From Acidobacteriota bacterium (GTDB lineage Bacteria > Acidobacteriota > Terriglobia > Terriglobales > Acidobacteriaceae): a DNA stretch of 38,638 nt. This document shows positions 23,385 to 30,932 of this stretch, piece by piece; position 1 is the stretch's first letter, and every line of letters starts with the position of its first letter. A program made the translations under genes and the position numbers. Where the stretch lies: positions 1 through 38,638 of the forward strand of contig QIAB01000037.1 of NCBI GenBank assembly GCA_003225455.1. Reading direction: 5' to 3'. The notes beneath the pieces were generated by a model. It ran no database searches. It was not told where the DNA came from and saw nothing but the letters and a program-made list of their open reading frames with translations.

Positions 23385-24896
23385 TTGCCCGTTATACTGG
23401 ATAGCTGGGCCAGAGGTGCTGACAGTCAGACTTGCATACTGTACCTCAGCTTGCGTCAGGCAGGAAATGAATTTAGCGAGAATGTAAGAGATGACGCTAC
23501 AGGGTCCGGGCAACCAGCATCCACAGAACAGGCGAAAGTGACGGATTCCGGAACACCGAAAGCCAGCAACTCCGAAAGGTTCAGCTCTCAGCCCAAGAGC
23601 AATTCCAGGTCGCATATCCCCGCTACCCTCCGGGCACTGAAGCACCGCAATTTCCAGCTCTTCTTTGGCGGACAACTAATCTCCCTGACTGGCACGTGGA
23701 TGCAGAGCATTGCGCAGTCCTGGCTGGTATACCGGCTAACTGGGTCTTCACTGTTATTGGGTTCAGTCGGCTTCGCCGCACAGCTGCCCGTCTTCTTGGT
23801 CGCTCCCGTGGGAGGCATCATCGCCGACCGGCACAACCGCCATCGGGTCGTCATCGCAACTCAGGTTGCGTCCATGCTTTTGGCCGCCATCCTGGCGGTC
23901 TTGACCCTCACTGGGACCGTGAAGGTCTGGCACATATTCGTATTGGCCTCGCTGCTTGGGGTCGTGAATGCGTTCGACATTCCCGGCAGACAGTCCTTTC
24001 TGGTGGATATGGTCGGTAAGGAAGACCTGATGAACGCAATCGCGTTGAACTCATCCATGTTCAACGGGGCGCGCATCATTGGTCCAGCCATTGCCGGAAT
24101 TCTGGTTGCTAAGATCGGAGAAGGGTGGTGTTTCTTCGCCAATGCAGTGAGCTATATCGCTGTGATCATCGGCCTCTTGATGATGCGCGTGCAGCCGCGC
24201 GCTCATGCCGCTTCCGGTTCGCCGCTGGCCCACATCATCGAGGGATTTCGTTTTGCGCGTCACACTGCGCCGATTCGCGCTCTGTTGCTCCTCCTGGGTT
24301 TAGTAAGTTTGGTCGCGATGCCTTACACCGTGCTCATGCCGGTTTTTGCCGACAAAATCCTTCACGGAGGCGCGCGCGGCTTGGGAATCCTGATGGGCGC
24401 AACTGGAATCGGCGCTCTGCTCGGCGCCCTCACCCTTGCAACTCGCCGTGGCGTGCGTGGCCTCGGAAGGTGGATTGCATTGTCATGCGGCGGTGCTGGC
24501 GTGGCTCTGGTTCTTTTTTCGTTTTCTCGTAATTTCTTGCTTTCCACCGCTCTTCTACTTCCGGTCGGTTTTTGCATCATGTTGCAAATGTCTTCGTCAA
24601 ATACGCTGATTCAAGTGATGGTCCCGGACCACCTGCGCGGGCGCATCATGGCCATGTACACCATGATGTTCATGGGCATGGCGCCGTTTGGCTCCTTATT
24701 CGCCGGTGCTATCGCTGAGCGTTTGGGAGCGCCGCTTACAGTGAGGATTGGGGCTCTGGCCTGCATTGGCGGGGCAATTCTGTTCGGGACCCACCTTCCC
24801 AAAGTGCGCGTCGAAGCCAGACGTCTGATTGTTGCCCAGGAAGCAGCCGGGGGCGAACCTGCGGTTGAAACAACCGCACCCATGGCGGAAGAATAA
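23385..24896 (+). CDS. MFS transporter (MFS_3 / enterobactin-exporter-like)
   Basis: The frame begins at ATG 23385, but the first 80 residues are polar and poor in structure. A GTG at 23538 (preceded by ACAGGCGAAA) would give a more usual N-terminus of about 30 residues before the first TM, so the start is undecided. From LRALKHRNFQLFFGGQLISL twelve TM helices follow, with the typical loop 2-3 motif GGIIADRHNRHRV and the signature NAFDIPGRQSFLVDMVGKED of the MFS_3/DUF894 exporters. A loop 8-9 motif (LIQVMVPDHLRGRIMAMYTM) is also diagnostic. Likely role: proton-driven efflux of a small molecule. The substrate cannot be inferred from the context. Confidence 0.9.
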   Translation: MPVILDSWARGADSQTCILYLSLRQAGNEFSENVRDDATGSGQPASTEQAKVTDSGTPKASNSERFSSQPKSNSRSHIPATLRALKHRNFQLFFGGQLISLTGTWMQSIAQSWLVYRLTGSSLLLGSVGFAAQLPVFLVAPVGGIIADRHNRHRVVIATQVASMLLAAILAVLTLTGTVKVWHIFVLASLLGVVNAFDIPGRQSFLVDMVGKEDLMNAIALNSSMFNGARIIGPAIAGILVAKIGEGWCFFANAVSYIAVIIGLLMMRVQPRAHAASGSPLAHIIEGFRFARHTAPIRALLLLLGLVSLVAMPYTVLMPVFADKILHGGARGLGILMGATGIGALLGALTLATRRGVRGLGRWIALSCGGAGVALVLFSFSRNFLLSTALLLPVGFCIMLQMSSSNTLIQVMVPDHLRGRIMAMYTMMFMGMAPFGSLFAGAIAERLGAPLTVRIGALACIGGAILFGTHLPKVRVEARRLIVAQEAAGGEPAVETTAPMAEE

Positions 24897-24920
24897 AAAG
24901 GGTCCGGATTGTCCGGAGCC
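24895..24920 (-). terminator. Rho-independent terminator of the site-2 protease gene
   Basis: Read on the minus strand: GGCTCCGGA-CAA-TCCGGACCC followed by TTTTT (plus-strand AAAAA at 24895-24899). The 9-bp stem has one mismatch. It lies 27 nt after the minus-strand stop at 24948 and also directly follows the plus-strand MFS stop. Confidence 0.75.
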
Positions 24921-24947
24921 ACCGCAGCTTGGAATCCGCCGCTGGAT

Positions 24948-25967
24948 CTATTGTCCGCTGCGCACTTCCCGCAGCACTTGCAGCAGCGAACTGTGGGCAA
25001 AGGGCCCTGGCGTTAGCGTGAGGATCAGCATTAGCAGAGCGAAAACCGCAAGCCATCGGCGTCCACCGGAGACGCCCGGCCACTCGGCTACCATGGGGTG
25101 GCGCATGCCGCTGATCCGCAGCAAGATCGCCCACACCAGCCAGCCGACCCAAAAATAAATCGCCATCGGAATCAAGGCGAGAATCGTGAGCCGCGAAATG
25201 ATCCGGTGAGCGCGCGGCGCAAGCGCGAAGACGATATGGCCGCCATCGAGTTGCCCGCCAGGAAGAAGGTTCAGCGCGGTGGCAAACATTCCAACCCAGG
25301 CTGCAATCACGGTGGGCGGAAAATAAATGCTGTGCAGCGTGCGCGAGCTGTGCAGGGTTGCGGAAGGCACCACGGCCCAGATCAAGCGAAAGATCAAAGG
25401 ATATCCGAGTTGAATATCTGAATTCACCGAGGTTGCCGTGATCACCTTTGAATGCGGCATGGCAACAACCAACACTGCCAATGCAACAAGAAATCCAGCG
25501 ATCGGGCCGGCAATACCAATGTCAAATAATGCAGTGCGCGAGCGGATTGGCGAACGAATGCGGATAAACGCCCCCAAAGTTCCAATCAGCGTGGGCGCTG
25601 GAATAAAGAAGGGAAGCGTCGCGTAAACACCATAGTAGCGGCAGCATAGATAATGTCCCATCTCGTGCGCCAGCAGAATCAGCATCAACGCGGACGCAAA
25701 CGGAATACCGAGCAACAAGCGCGAATGCTGAGCCAAAGCCCAACGCACAGGAAAAAGAGGCAGCGCGTCATCGTTTAATGAGAAGACTGGAAGGTTGTGC
25801 AGGAAATTAAATTCCATGCGCGCGCCCACAACCAACGTGGTGAATATAGTCGCGATAAACAATAAGGCGTGCAGCGCGTAGCGCGGCTTCGGCGGCCGCA
25901 CCACATAGACCTCCATTGGGCGATAATCCCGGTAGGTCGAGGGGGCTGGGGGAAGAATTTCTGACAT
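24948..25967 (-). CDS. Site-2 protease family (M50) membrane metalloprotease
   Basis: 339 aa from ATG 25967. About six TM helices. The zinc site is HEMGH (101-105) inside LLAHEMGHYLCCRYYGV, and the third ligand lies in NLLPGGQLDGGH (233-244), the classical pair of the S2P family. No PDZ or CBS domain is visible between them, so it resembles the FtsH-free, compact archaeal/plant EGY-like members (GAFIRIRSPIRSRTALFDIG is typical of that group). Role: intramembrane cleavage of an unknown membrane-bound regulator. The nearest minus-strand gene upstream (HU) is 69 nt away; co-transcription is possible. Confidence 0.9.
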   Translation of the reverse strand: MSEILPPAPSTYRDYRPMEVYVVRPPKPRYALHALLFIATIFTTLVVGARMEFNFLHNLPVFSLNDDALPLFPVRWALAQHSRLLLGIPFASALMLILLAHEMGHYLCCRYYGVYATLPFFIPAPTLIGTLGAFIRIRSPIRSRTALFDIGIAGPIAGFLVALAVLVVAMPHSKVITATSVNSDIQLGYPLIFRLIWAVVPSATLHSSRTLHSIYFPPTVIAAWVGMFATALNLLPGGQLDGGHIVFALAPRAHRIISRLTILALIPMAIYFWVGWLVWAILLRISGMRHPMVAEWPGVSGGRRWLAVFALLMLILTLTPGPFAHSSLLQVLREVRSGQ

Positions 25968-26036
25968 TCAAACATTCCGATGACAGACTTCAGAGGCGGG
26001 CGAGCGGGCACGCTTCAGTAAATTGGATGCCCAGCG

Positions 26037-26306
26037 CTAATCGATGGACTGCAACTCCTTGCCAGGTTTAAACCGCACCGCTTTCCCCGGCGGAATGGAA
26101 ACTTCCGCGCCGGTGCGTGGATTGCGGCCGATACCGGTCTTTCGCGGCCGTACGTTGAATACGCCAAAGCCACGCAGCTCAATGCGATCGCCTTTTGCCA
26201 GCGACCGCTTCATACTGTCAAAAACCGTCTCCACGGCCAGTTCGGCTTTGGTTTTGGTAATTCCAGTTTTGTTGACAACTTCGTTGATGATATCCAGCTT
26301 AATCAC
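26037..26306 (-). CDS. HU/IHF-type DNA-binding protein
   Basis: Start placed at GTG 26306 (VIKLDIINEVVNKTG), preceded by GGGAGCCGCCT; the frame is open to 26333, but the earlier residues (MTPPLWEPP) are not part of the family. 89 aa. The sequence follows the HU fold closely: dimerisation helices TKAELAVETVFDSMKRSLAK, the GDRIELRGFGVFNVRPRKTG strand region and the DNA-binding arm GRNPRTGAEVSIPPGKAVRF. The arm has the Pro at its tip that kinks DNA (RNPRTG). It is a small nucleoid protein bending DNA. A sigma70-like promoter lies at 26354-26382. Confidence 0.95.
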   Translation of the reverse strand: MIKLDIINEVVNKTGITKTKAELAVETVFDSMKRSLAKGDRIELRGFGVFNVRPRKTGIGRNPRTGAEVSIPPGKAVRFKPGKELQSID

Positions 26307-26353
26307 AGGCGGCTCCCAAAGCGGAGGAGTCACTACAGTCCAACAAGTGCTTG

Positions 26354-26382
26354 ATGCTAAAGAAGATAAGAGAGATTGTCAA
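26354..26382 (-). promoter_or_regulatory. Sigma70-like promoter of the HU gene
   Basis: Minus strand: TTGACA (26382-26377), 17-nt spacer, TAGCAT (26359-26354). The -35 is consensus; the -10 matches at four positions. The predicted transcript has a leader of about 40 nt before GTG 26306. Confidence 0.6.
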
Positions 26383-26409
26383 CCGCCAGGCTCAATATGA
26401 GCACTAGAT

Positions 26410-27636
26410 TTATGATCGCACCAGTTGGGGAGGAGCAAGAATCGCATCTTGGGGTGAGGCGATTTGGCCTGAGGACGCTCCTCTTTTGAATTGCTTGCTC
26501 AGTGCTAGTCCTTGCTGTTGATACGATGAACCTATTGAGCGACCATACACTTTGTCAGGAGTTTGGGCCATCTTGTGATAGATAAGTTTGCCCACTAGTT
26601 GGCCATCTTCTAAGAGGATCGGAAGCTCGTGCGCCCTGACCTCCAACACCGCTTTGGTGCCGGGGATTTCTCCCTCAATCCCAAATCCAAATCCAGGGTC
26701 AAAGAAACCGGCGTAATGGACTCGAAATTCACCAAACGATGGGTCGAACGGCACCATTTCCGCTGCATAGGTAGGGGGGACCCGTATTCTTTCTCGTGAT
26801 GCCAATATGTAAAAATCGCCGGGTTGCAAGGTATGGTCCCTGGTGACGGAAACAGGGACGACTTCCCAGAAATCCCCCACGTTGTACCAATCGACTTTTT
26901 CCAGGTCAATCGCCTTATCGAGATCAATCGGATGCATCCCCCTCTTGGCCTTGTAAGCGATGATGCTCGACCCGTTCCCCTGGAGGTCCACGGAAACGCT
27001 CAGTCCGCGCTCTATTCGCGGATCAATCGGACTTTCGTCATCATCGTAAGCTAGGTTTACCTTCTCAGCCAGCTTAGCCAATCTGCCGTCGCTGGTAGGG
27101 GGATTGCCACGTATAAACCTCAACTGGTTAAGCTTCATTCCTGTTCTGACCCGGACGGGGAATGTGCGGGACACCACCTCAAGATAGAGGGGCCCTGAGT
27201 AGCCTTTCGGAACTGACTCAAATTCCGTAGCAGTTTCGGTAATTAGACGGGTAAAAATATCCAGGCGGCCAGTGGTACTTTTGGGATTCGCCCTCCCTGA
27301 GACGTCGCTCGGCAATCGCAGGCTCTCGATAAGTGGAACGATAAAAACAGAACGCGGCTCAAAAACAGCAGAATCATCCAGCCTGATTTTTCTGATGAGC
27401 AAGTCATTAATCTTCTTTCCAATGGTGGCATGACCAGGAAGAAAGCTGGCACTTACCTGGAATGCCTCGTGTCCTAGCCGAAGATCAATACTTGCAGGTT
27501 GAATTTGGCTATCATCAATTGGAACTGGAGAGATGATCCGCCGCGTGTCTCCGAAAATATACGAGCGAATTATCTGCGAGGGCAAAATGCCAGTGGCAAG
27601 AGGATCCATCCCGGGAAAAAGTTCTAAATTCGACAC
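26410..27636 (-). CDS. dcd: 2'-deoxycytidine 5'-triphosphate deaminase (duplicated dUTPase-like fold)
   Basis: 408 aa, GTG start at 27636 preceded by AAGGACAGAC. Two tandem dUTPase-like folds, as in the long alphaproteobacterial-type enzyme. The N-terminal half (about 35-200) contains SIDLRLGHEAF, SGRANPKSTTGRLDIFTRLI and GYSGPLYLEVVSRTFPV. The C-terminal half (about 230-375) contains VHYAGFFDPGFGFG, KAVLEVRAHELPI and DGQLVGKLIYHKM, where the Glu of VLEVR corresponds to the catalytic Glu of Dcd. The enzyme turns dCTP into dUTP and ammonia, supplying dUMP for dTMP synthesis. A 63-aa ORF precedes it by 29 nt. The long form is less usual than the 190-aa Dcd; transfer is possible. Confidence 0.9.
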   Translation of the reverse strand: MSNLELFPGMDPLATGILPSQIIRSYIFGDTRRIISPVPIDDSQIQPASIDLRLGHEAFQVSASFLPGHATIGKKINDLLIRKIRLDDSAVFEPRSVFIVPLIESLRLPSDVSGRANPKSTTGRLDIFTRLITETATEFESVPKGYSGPLYLEVVSRTFPVRVRTGMKLNQLRFIRGNPPTSDGRLAKLAEKVNLAYDDDESPIDPRIERGLSVSVDLQGNGSSIIAYKAKRGMHPIDLDKAIDLEKVDWYNVGDFWEVVPVSVTRDHTLQPGDFYILASRERIRVPPTYAAEMVPFDPSFGEFRVHYAGFFDPGFGFGIEGEIPGTKAVLEVRAHELPILLEDGQLVGKLIYHKMAQTPDKVYGRSIGSSYQQQGLALSKQFKRGASSGQIASPQDAILAPPQLVRS

Positions 27637-27665
27637 GTCTGTCCTTGGTCTACGAATCTTCCGAT

Positions 27666-27857
27666 TTAGCCGCTGTTTGTCGCAGCCGTTTGCCGCGCGA
27701 GCATGTTTCTTTTCGTCTCCTCCAATGTTACTGGCAACGGCTCCCCAGTGTAAAAGGCATAGCCAGCCCGGCGCAGGTGCGATTCCAAAGTGGCTACAGC
27801 CCGTTCGAATCCATCAGGGACTTCCACATACACCGGAACGACAAGAACGCTGGGCAT
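27666..27857 (-). CDS. Small hypothetical protein upstream of dcd (63 aa)
   Basis: ATG 27857 is preceded by GAAGGAGTCGGCAAAA, a good SD, which decides against the TTG six codons upstream. 63 aa: a beta strand (PSVLVVPVYVEVPDG), then a helix (FERAVATLESHLRRAG), a short loop (YAFYTGEPLP) and a basic helix (VTLEETKRNMLARQTA). Soluble, no signal. I do not recognise it. The 29-nt gap to dcd on the same strand suggests co-transcription, so a role beside the dCTP deaminase is plausible but untested. Confidence 0.6.
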   Translation of the reverse strand: MPSVLVVPVYVEVPDGFERAVATLESHLRRAGYAFYTGEPLPVTLEETKRNMLARQTAATNSG

Positions 27858-28041
27858 TTTTGCCGACTCCTTCAAGTTGTATTCGGTAGTGGCAGGGCAA
27901 TTCAGCGCAGAACATTAGCAGAAACAGTGATGTGAATTATTAGCAAAACTTCTTCTTTGTGTGGATTTCCGTATATAGACCGTGGCCTAATATCGCAGAT
28001 GAGGAGATCGAAGAGCGCGGTATTCCACATCGCGAACTCTA

Positions 28042-28503
28042 CTACCCGTTCTCCCCCTGCTTATACATGTACTTGATGGAAGGTTTATAGATCATCAGAT
28101 TTGGGCCGCTGCCGCGTGTCACTTTGATGCAGGTCTTGTCATACCACTCGATCATGCCATGAATTTCTTCGCCGTCCCGTAACACCACTACCATGGGCGT
28201 TTTGCTTTGCATCTGCTTCTGGTAATAGAAGTTTTCCGCGTTGGTCTGTTCTGGAGGGGCACCCTTGCGACCTCCACCGGAACGGTCGCCGCGGTCTCCC
28301 CTGTCTCCGCGGTCATTACGGTCACCGCGTTCGGGACGCTCGGGGCGGTCGCGCCGGTCTCCCATCGATGGCTGGCCGTGCATGGATGCCGGTGAGTGGT
28401 TGTGATCGCCACGATTCAGCGAAGGGCGAATCAGCTTGCGGTTGGCGAATCCTTCTTGTTCTGTGGGCCGCACGGCTGGAATGGAATCGGTTGCATCTTT
28501 CAT
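28042..28503 (-). CDS. hfq: Hfq-like RNA chaperone with long disordered N-terminal extension
   Basis: Start at ATG 28503 (GGGGTGGTGCC upstream); a GTG at 28542 is the alternative. 153 aa, against 70-100 in most Hfq proteins. Residues 1-85 are disordered and end in an Arg/Asp/Gly repeat ([20 protein letters not shown]). The Sm fold is in 88-150: [20 protein letters not shown] (Sm1 start), [16 protein letters not shown] and [13 protein letters not shown] (Sm2). The usual Sm2 motif is YKHA; here it is Y139-K140-P141, so the conserved His is missing. Hfq normally forms a ring that pairs small RNAs with mRNAs; the altered Sm2 and the RGD tract may change RNA binding. An extended -10 promoter candidate is at 28590-28618. 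Confidence 0.85.
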   Translation of the reverse strand: MKDATDSIPAVRPTEQEGFANRKLIRPSLNRGDHNHSPASMHGQPSMGDRRDRPERPERGDRNDRGDRGDRGDRSGGGRKGAPPEQTNAENFYYQKQMQSKTPMVVVLRDGEEIHGMIEWYDKTCIKVTRGSGPNLMIYKPSIKYMYKQGENG

Positions 28504-28589
28504 GGCACCACCCCGTTCGACACGCTTTTTTTCGCGGGCCACAACACGGCGCTGCTGTGATTGTGGGTACTAAGGCGTGAGTTGTACTT

Positions 28590-28618
28590 ACCCTAGCACA
28601 GGAGTTGCGGGATGACAA
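28590..28618 (-). promoter_or_regulatory. Possible promoter of the Hfq-like gene
   Basis: Minus strand: TTGTCA (28618-28613), 17-nt spacer, TAGGGT (28595-28590) with an extended -10 TGC just before it. The leader to ATG 28503 would be about 80 nt. The -10 is poor, so support is moderate. Confidence 0.35.
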
Positions 28619-28685
28619 TTAGTAAAGCACTCAACAGTTTCCAGTTGGCGTTTGACCATGCCGATTTTGGATTTACCGATGAGGC

Positions 28686-29303
28686 TCAAGGGAGTGCTGA
28701 ATACTGGCTGCCTGTTTCCAGCGCTGTGGCAAACGCATCCAGGGAGAGCGAGCGCAGCAGGTTGCGGCGCATGCCGCGTTCGACTTCGGCCAGGCCGTCC
28801 GTGGCACGAGTAATCCAGGCAAAGTCGGCGGATTCAGCCAGCTTCTTCAGTTCGGCTTGGATGTCCGTGTTGCGCACCAGCTCTGGCACGCCCGAGTTGA
28901 GAAACATGACGTCCTGCAAAAGCGAATAGAGAGTGCGCAAAAGATTTTCCATCTTTTCCCGGCCTTCGGCTCCTGCACGGAAAGTTTCGGTGAGCTTAAA
29001 CAGCTCGCTGTGATCTCCGGCGCGAGCCGAGTTGAGAATCGTCAGTGCCTGCGCACGCGAGGCAGTGTAAGCTGCAAGATCGAAACTGCGCGAGCGTCCC
29101 ACCGCCCCCTCGGACAGCCGAGCCACCAACGCCCGCTGCCTGGCGTTCCAGTCGGGACGATGCCGGGCGAGATAACTTTCGATCTGCTCAGGGGACAATG
29201 CAGCCAATGAAACTGTCATCGAACGTGAGCGGAGCGTCGGTAGCAGCTCGCCGGGATTTTCCGTGAGCAGAAAAATGGTGGCGAATTCGGGCGGCTCCTC
29301 CAG
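28686..29303 (-). CDS. holB: DNA polymerase III subunit delta', C-terminal part (holB, after a break)
   Basis: Continues the upstream holB fragment in another frame. It begins at the codon for Leu in LEEPPEFATIFLLTENPGEL, the well-known segment after the clamp-loader helix (usually NALLKxLEEPP). RSRSMTVSLAALSPEQIESY and a helical C-terminal domain follow (LARHRPDWNARQRALVARLS, then ELFKLTETFRAGAEGREKME), which contacts other clamp-loader subunits. No start codon or SD fits this part; the upstream ATGs in the frame belong to noise. Compared with the family, about 14 residues between FTDS and LEEPP are missing. Ends at 28686, about 180 nt upstream of the Hfq-like start. Confidence 0.8.
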   Translation of the reverse strand: MEEPPEFATIFLLTENPGELLPTLRSRSMTVSLAALSPEQIESYLARHRPDWNARQRALVARLSEGAVGRSRSFDLAAYTASRAQALTILNSARAGDHSELFKLTETFRAGAEGREKMENLLRTLYSLLQDVMFLNSGVPELVRNTDIQAELKKLAESADFAWITRATDGLAEVERGMRRNLLRSLSLDAFATALETGSQYSALP

Positions 29304-29763
29304 TCGAATCGGTAAAAATGAAAATGCGCTCCTTCGCCTCAGCCGGCCGGAAATAAATTGTCTCAATTACGCGCCGCACCTGGTCGACTTTGATCATCAT
29401 CTGCGGCGGATCAGGCGGAATAATCAGCACATCGGGATGAGTCTGAACGAAAATGCGGGTTTCCTTCTTGTCGGTCTCGCGTAAACCCTCGCGGGCTTCG
29501 ACCGCCTCGGAACAGCGCGCCGCCAGGTCCTCCGCCTGGGCAATCCGAGTGCAGTTCGAGCACTTTCCGCAAAAATCCGGCAGCCGATCCGTGTGGGGGT
29601 CCGCCAGGCAATTCATCGCTTTGGCCAGCATGAGCGCGAGCGTGTATTTGCCGGAACCTGCGGGACCAGCCAGAATCACTGATTGCGGAAAGCGGCCGCG
29701 CGCCAGCATGTCGCGCAGGCGATGGACGACGTCAGAGTTGCCGTGAAAATCGGAAAAAGGCAT
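29188..29763 (-). CDS. holB: DNA polymerase III subunit delta', N-terminal part (holB, broken)
   Basis: ATG 29763 (MPFSDFHGNSDVVHRL), 12 nt after the tmk stop. The AAA+ domain carries GPAGSGKYT as Walker A, the zinc module C-G-K-C-S-N-C with a nearby fourth Cys, and DVLIIPPDPPQMMIKVDQVR followed by AKERIFIFTDS. After FTDS (codon at 29305-29307) the frame is wrong: the family continues with a helix NSLLKxLEEPP, while here LEEPP follows almost directly in another frame. The translation past 29304 down to 29188 is nonsense. The gap corresponds to a loss of about 41 nt (length modulo 3 equal to 2). In the cell this protein loads the beta clamp and is normally essential. Confidence 0.85.
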   Translation of the reverse strand: MPFSDFHGNSDVVHRLRDMLARGRFPQSVILAGPAGSGKYTLALMLAKAMNCLADPHTDRLPDFCGKCSNCTRIAQAEDLAARCSEAVEAREGLRETDKKETRIFVQTHPDVLIIPPDPPQMMIKVDQVRRVIETIYFRPAEAKERIFIFTDSTGGAARIRHHFSAHGKSRRAATDAPLTFDDSFIGCIVP

Positions 29764-29775
29764 ATCTAAGGCCAA

Positions 29776-30507
29776 CTAGGCGGTCTTCGCAGCCAGCTTC
29801 AGCTTACGCCGCACGATCTCGACGATTTGCGCGTGGGTTTCCGCCGGTGTCCCGCGCGCATCTACTACGACCACTCTCTGCGGCTCTCTAGCGGCAATCT
29901 CCAGATACTTTTGGCGCACTCGCCCGAAGAATGCCCGGCTCTCCTGTTCAAACCTGTTCTCATCACTCCGCCCACGGCCATTCTTCCCAGCCTGTGTTGT
30001 GTTGCGGCGCCGGGCGCGTTCCACGCTGGCAGCAACATCGGAATCCATTAGAATGGTGAGTTCAGGTCGCAGATCTCCGCACAGAATCTGGTGCAGCACC
30101 AGCACCGTCTTGCTTCCCAGCTTGCGCCCGCCGCCCTGGTAGGCTTCCGTGGAATCCGTAAAGCGGTCACACAGCACCACGTATCCCTCGGCGAGAGCGG
30201 GCTGGATTACCTCACTGATATGCTGCGCGCGGGAAGCGAACATCAGCGCCAGCTCCGCCATGGGAGAGAGTGCGGATGTCGAAGTATCGAGTAGAATGTG
30301 ACGGATCTTTTCCCCGGCCGCAGTCCCGCCGGGCTCGCGAGTCACCACTAAGCTTATACCTTGCGGACCGAACACTTTCGCCAGTTTCTCGATTTGGGTG
30401 CTCTTGCCGCAGCCGTCAAGGCCTTCGAAGGTAATGAAGCGTCCAGGGCGAGGGCGGGTAGACACGACCGAATGATAGCATTCTGGACGGTGCCGCTTTG
30501 GTGCCAT
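29776..30507 (-). CDS. tmk: Thymidylate kinase
   Basis: ATG 30507 gives 243 aa. The first 20 residues (MAPKRHRPECYHSVVSTRPR) are outside the family; a GTG at 30465 would give a shorter form, but neither has an SD. The kinase carries the P-loop GLDGCGKST (29-37), the TREPGGTAAGEKIRHIL segment that holds dTMP, the DRF motif in VVLCDRFTDSTEAYQGGGR, and the lid region with Arg residues (RARRRNTTQAGKNGRGR). It makes dTDP from dTMP with ATP. The 12-nt gap to holB gives the familiar tmk-holB pair. Confidence 0.95.
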   Translation of the reverse strand: MAPKRHRPECYHSVVSTRPRPGRFITFEGLDGCGKSTQIEKLAKVFGPQGISLVVTREPGGTAAGEKIRHILLDTSTSALSPMAELALMFASRAQHISEVIQPALAEGYVVLCDRFTDSTEAYQGGGRKLGSKTVLVLHQILCGDLRPELTILMDSDVAASVERARRRNTTQAGKNGRGRSDENRFEQESRAFFGRVRQKYLEIAAREPQRVVVVDARGTPAETHAQIVEIVRRKLKLAAKTA

Positions 30508-30562
30508 TGAGCGCGGCCTGTTTTAGGAGTACACTCTTTTGCCACTTAAGGCTTGGGGAACT

Positions 30563-30847
30563 ATGAGCCGCTGGTCCTGGGCGGTGCTGGTTTTTGAGCT
30601 CCTGCTCATAACGATTATTCTGATTCTGCCGCAGGTCGACATTCCTGATACGGCCTTTCACTGCGGCACGGCGCCGGTGCTGGCGAAGGCGCGACTTACT
30701 TGTCCGCCGGCACAAGGCCAGGCGAGTCTTGGCCGAAGACCGATAACCCAAATGCGGGTAAGGGAAATTAGGTTTGCCACCCCTGGCGTAGAAGCCTCCT
30801 CCAGTGGTCCTGCGCTTCCCATTCTTCTCCACGCGCTTCTCTGTTAG
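30563..30847 (+). CDS. Small membrane-anchored hypothetical protein (94 aa)
   Basis: ATG 30563 with GGGGAACT upstream. A single N-terminal TM (WAVLVFELLLITIILILPQV, residues 4-23) is followed by DIPDTAFHCGTAPVLAKARL and a Pro/Gly-rich tail. Anchors followed by VDLPDTAF are a pattern I associate with small Acidobacteriota membrane proteins. The tail after residue 50 is low in structure. Function unknown. Divergent from tmk; 85 nt before the sulfotransferase. Confidence 0.6.
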   Translation: MSRWSWAVLVFELLLITIILILPQVDIPDTAFHCGTAPVLAKARLTCPPAQGQASLGRRPITQMRVREIRFATPGVEASSSGPALPILLHALLC

Positions 30848-30932
30848 CCGTTCCGGATCGGTTGTTCTCCATTCTGCTGAGCGCTTTGCGCCGCAATTTG
30901 GATAGCAGTCGACTCTGTTTTCCGGGGGCCTC

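Noticed and set aside
17616-24896. Idea that this is a complete exopolysaccharide or pilus island
   Set aside because: The genes are on both strands with separate promoters, and no polymerase, flippase or pilin gene is present.
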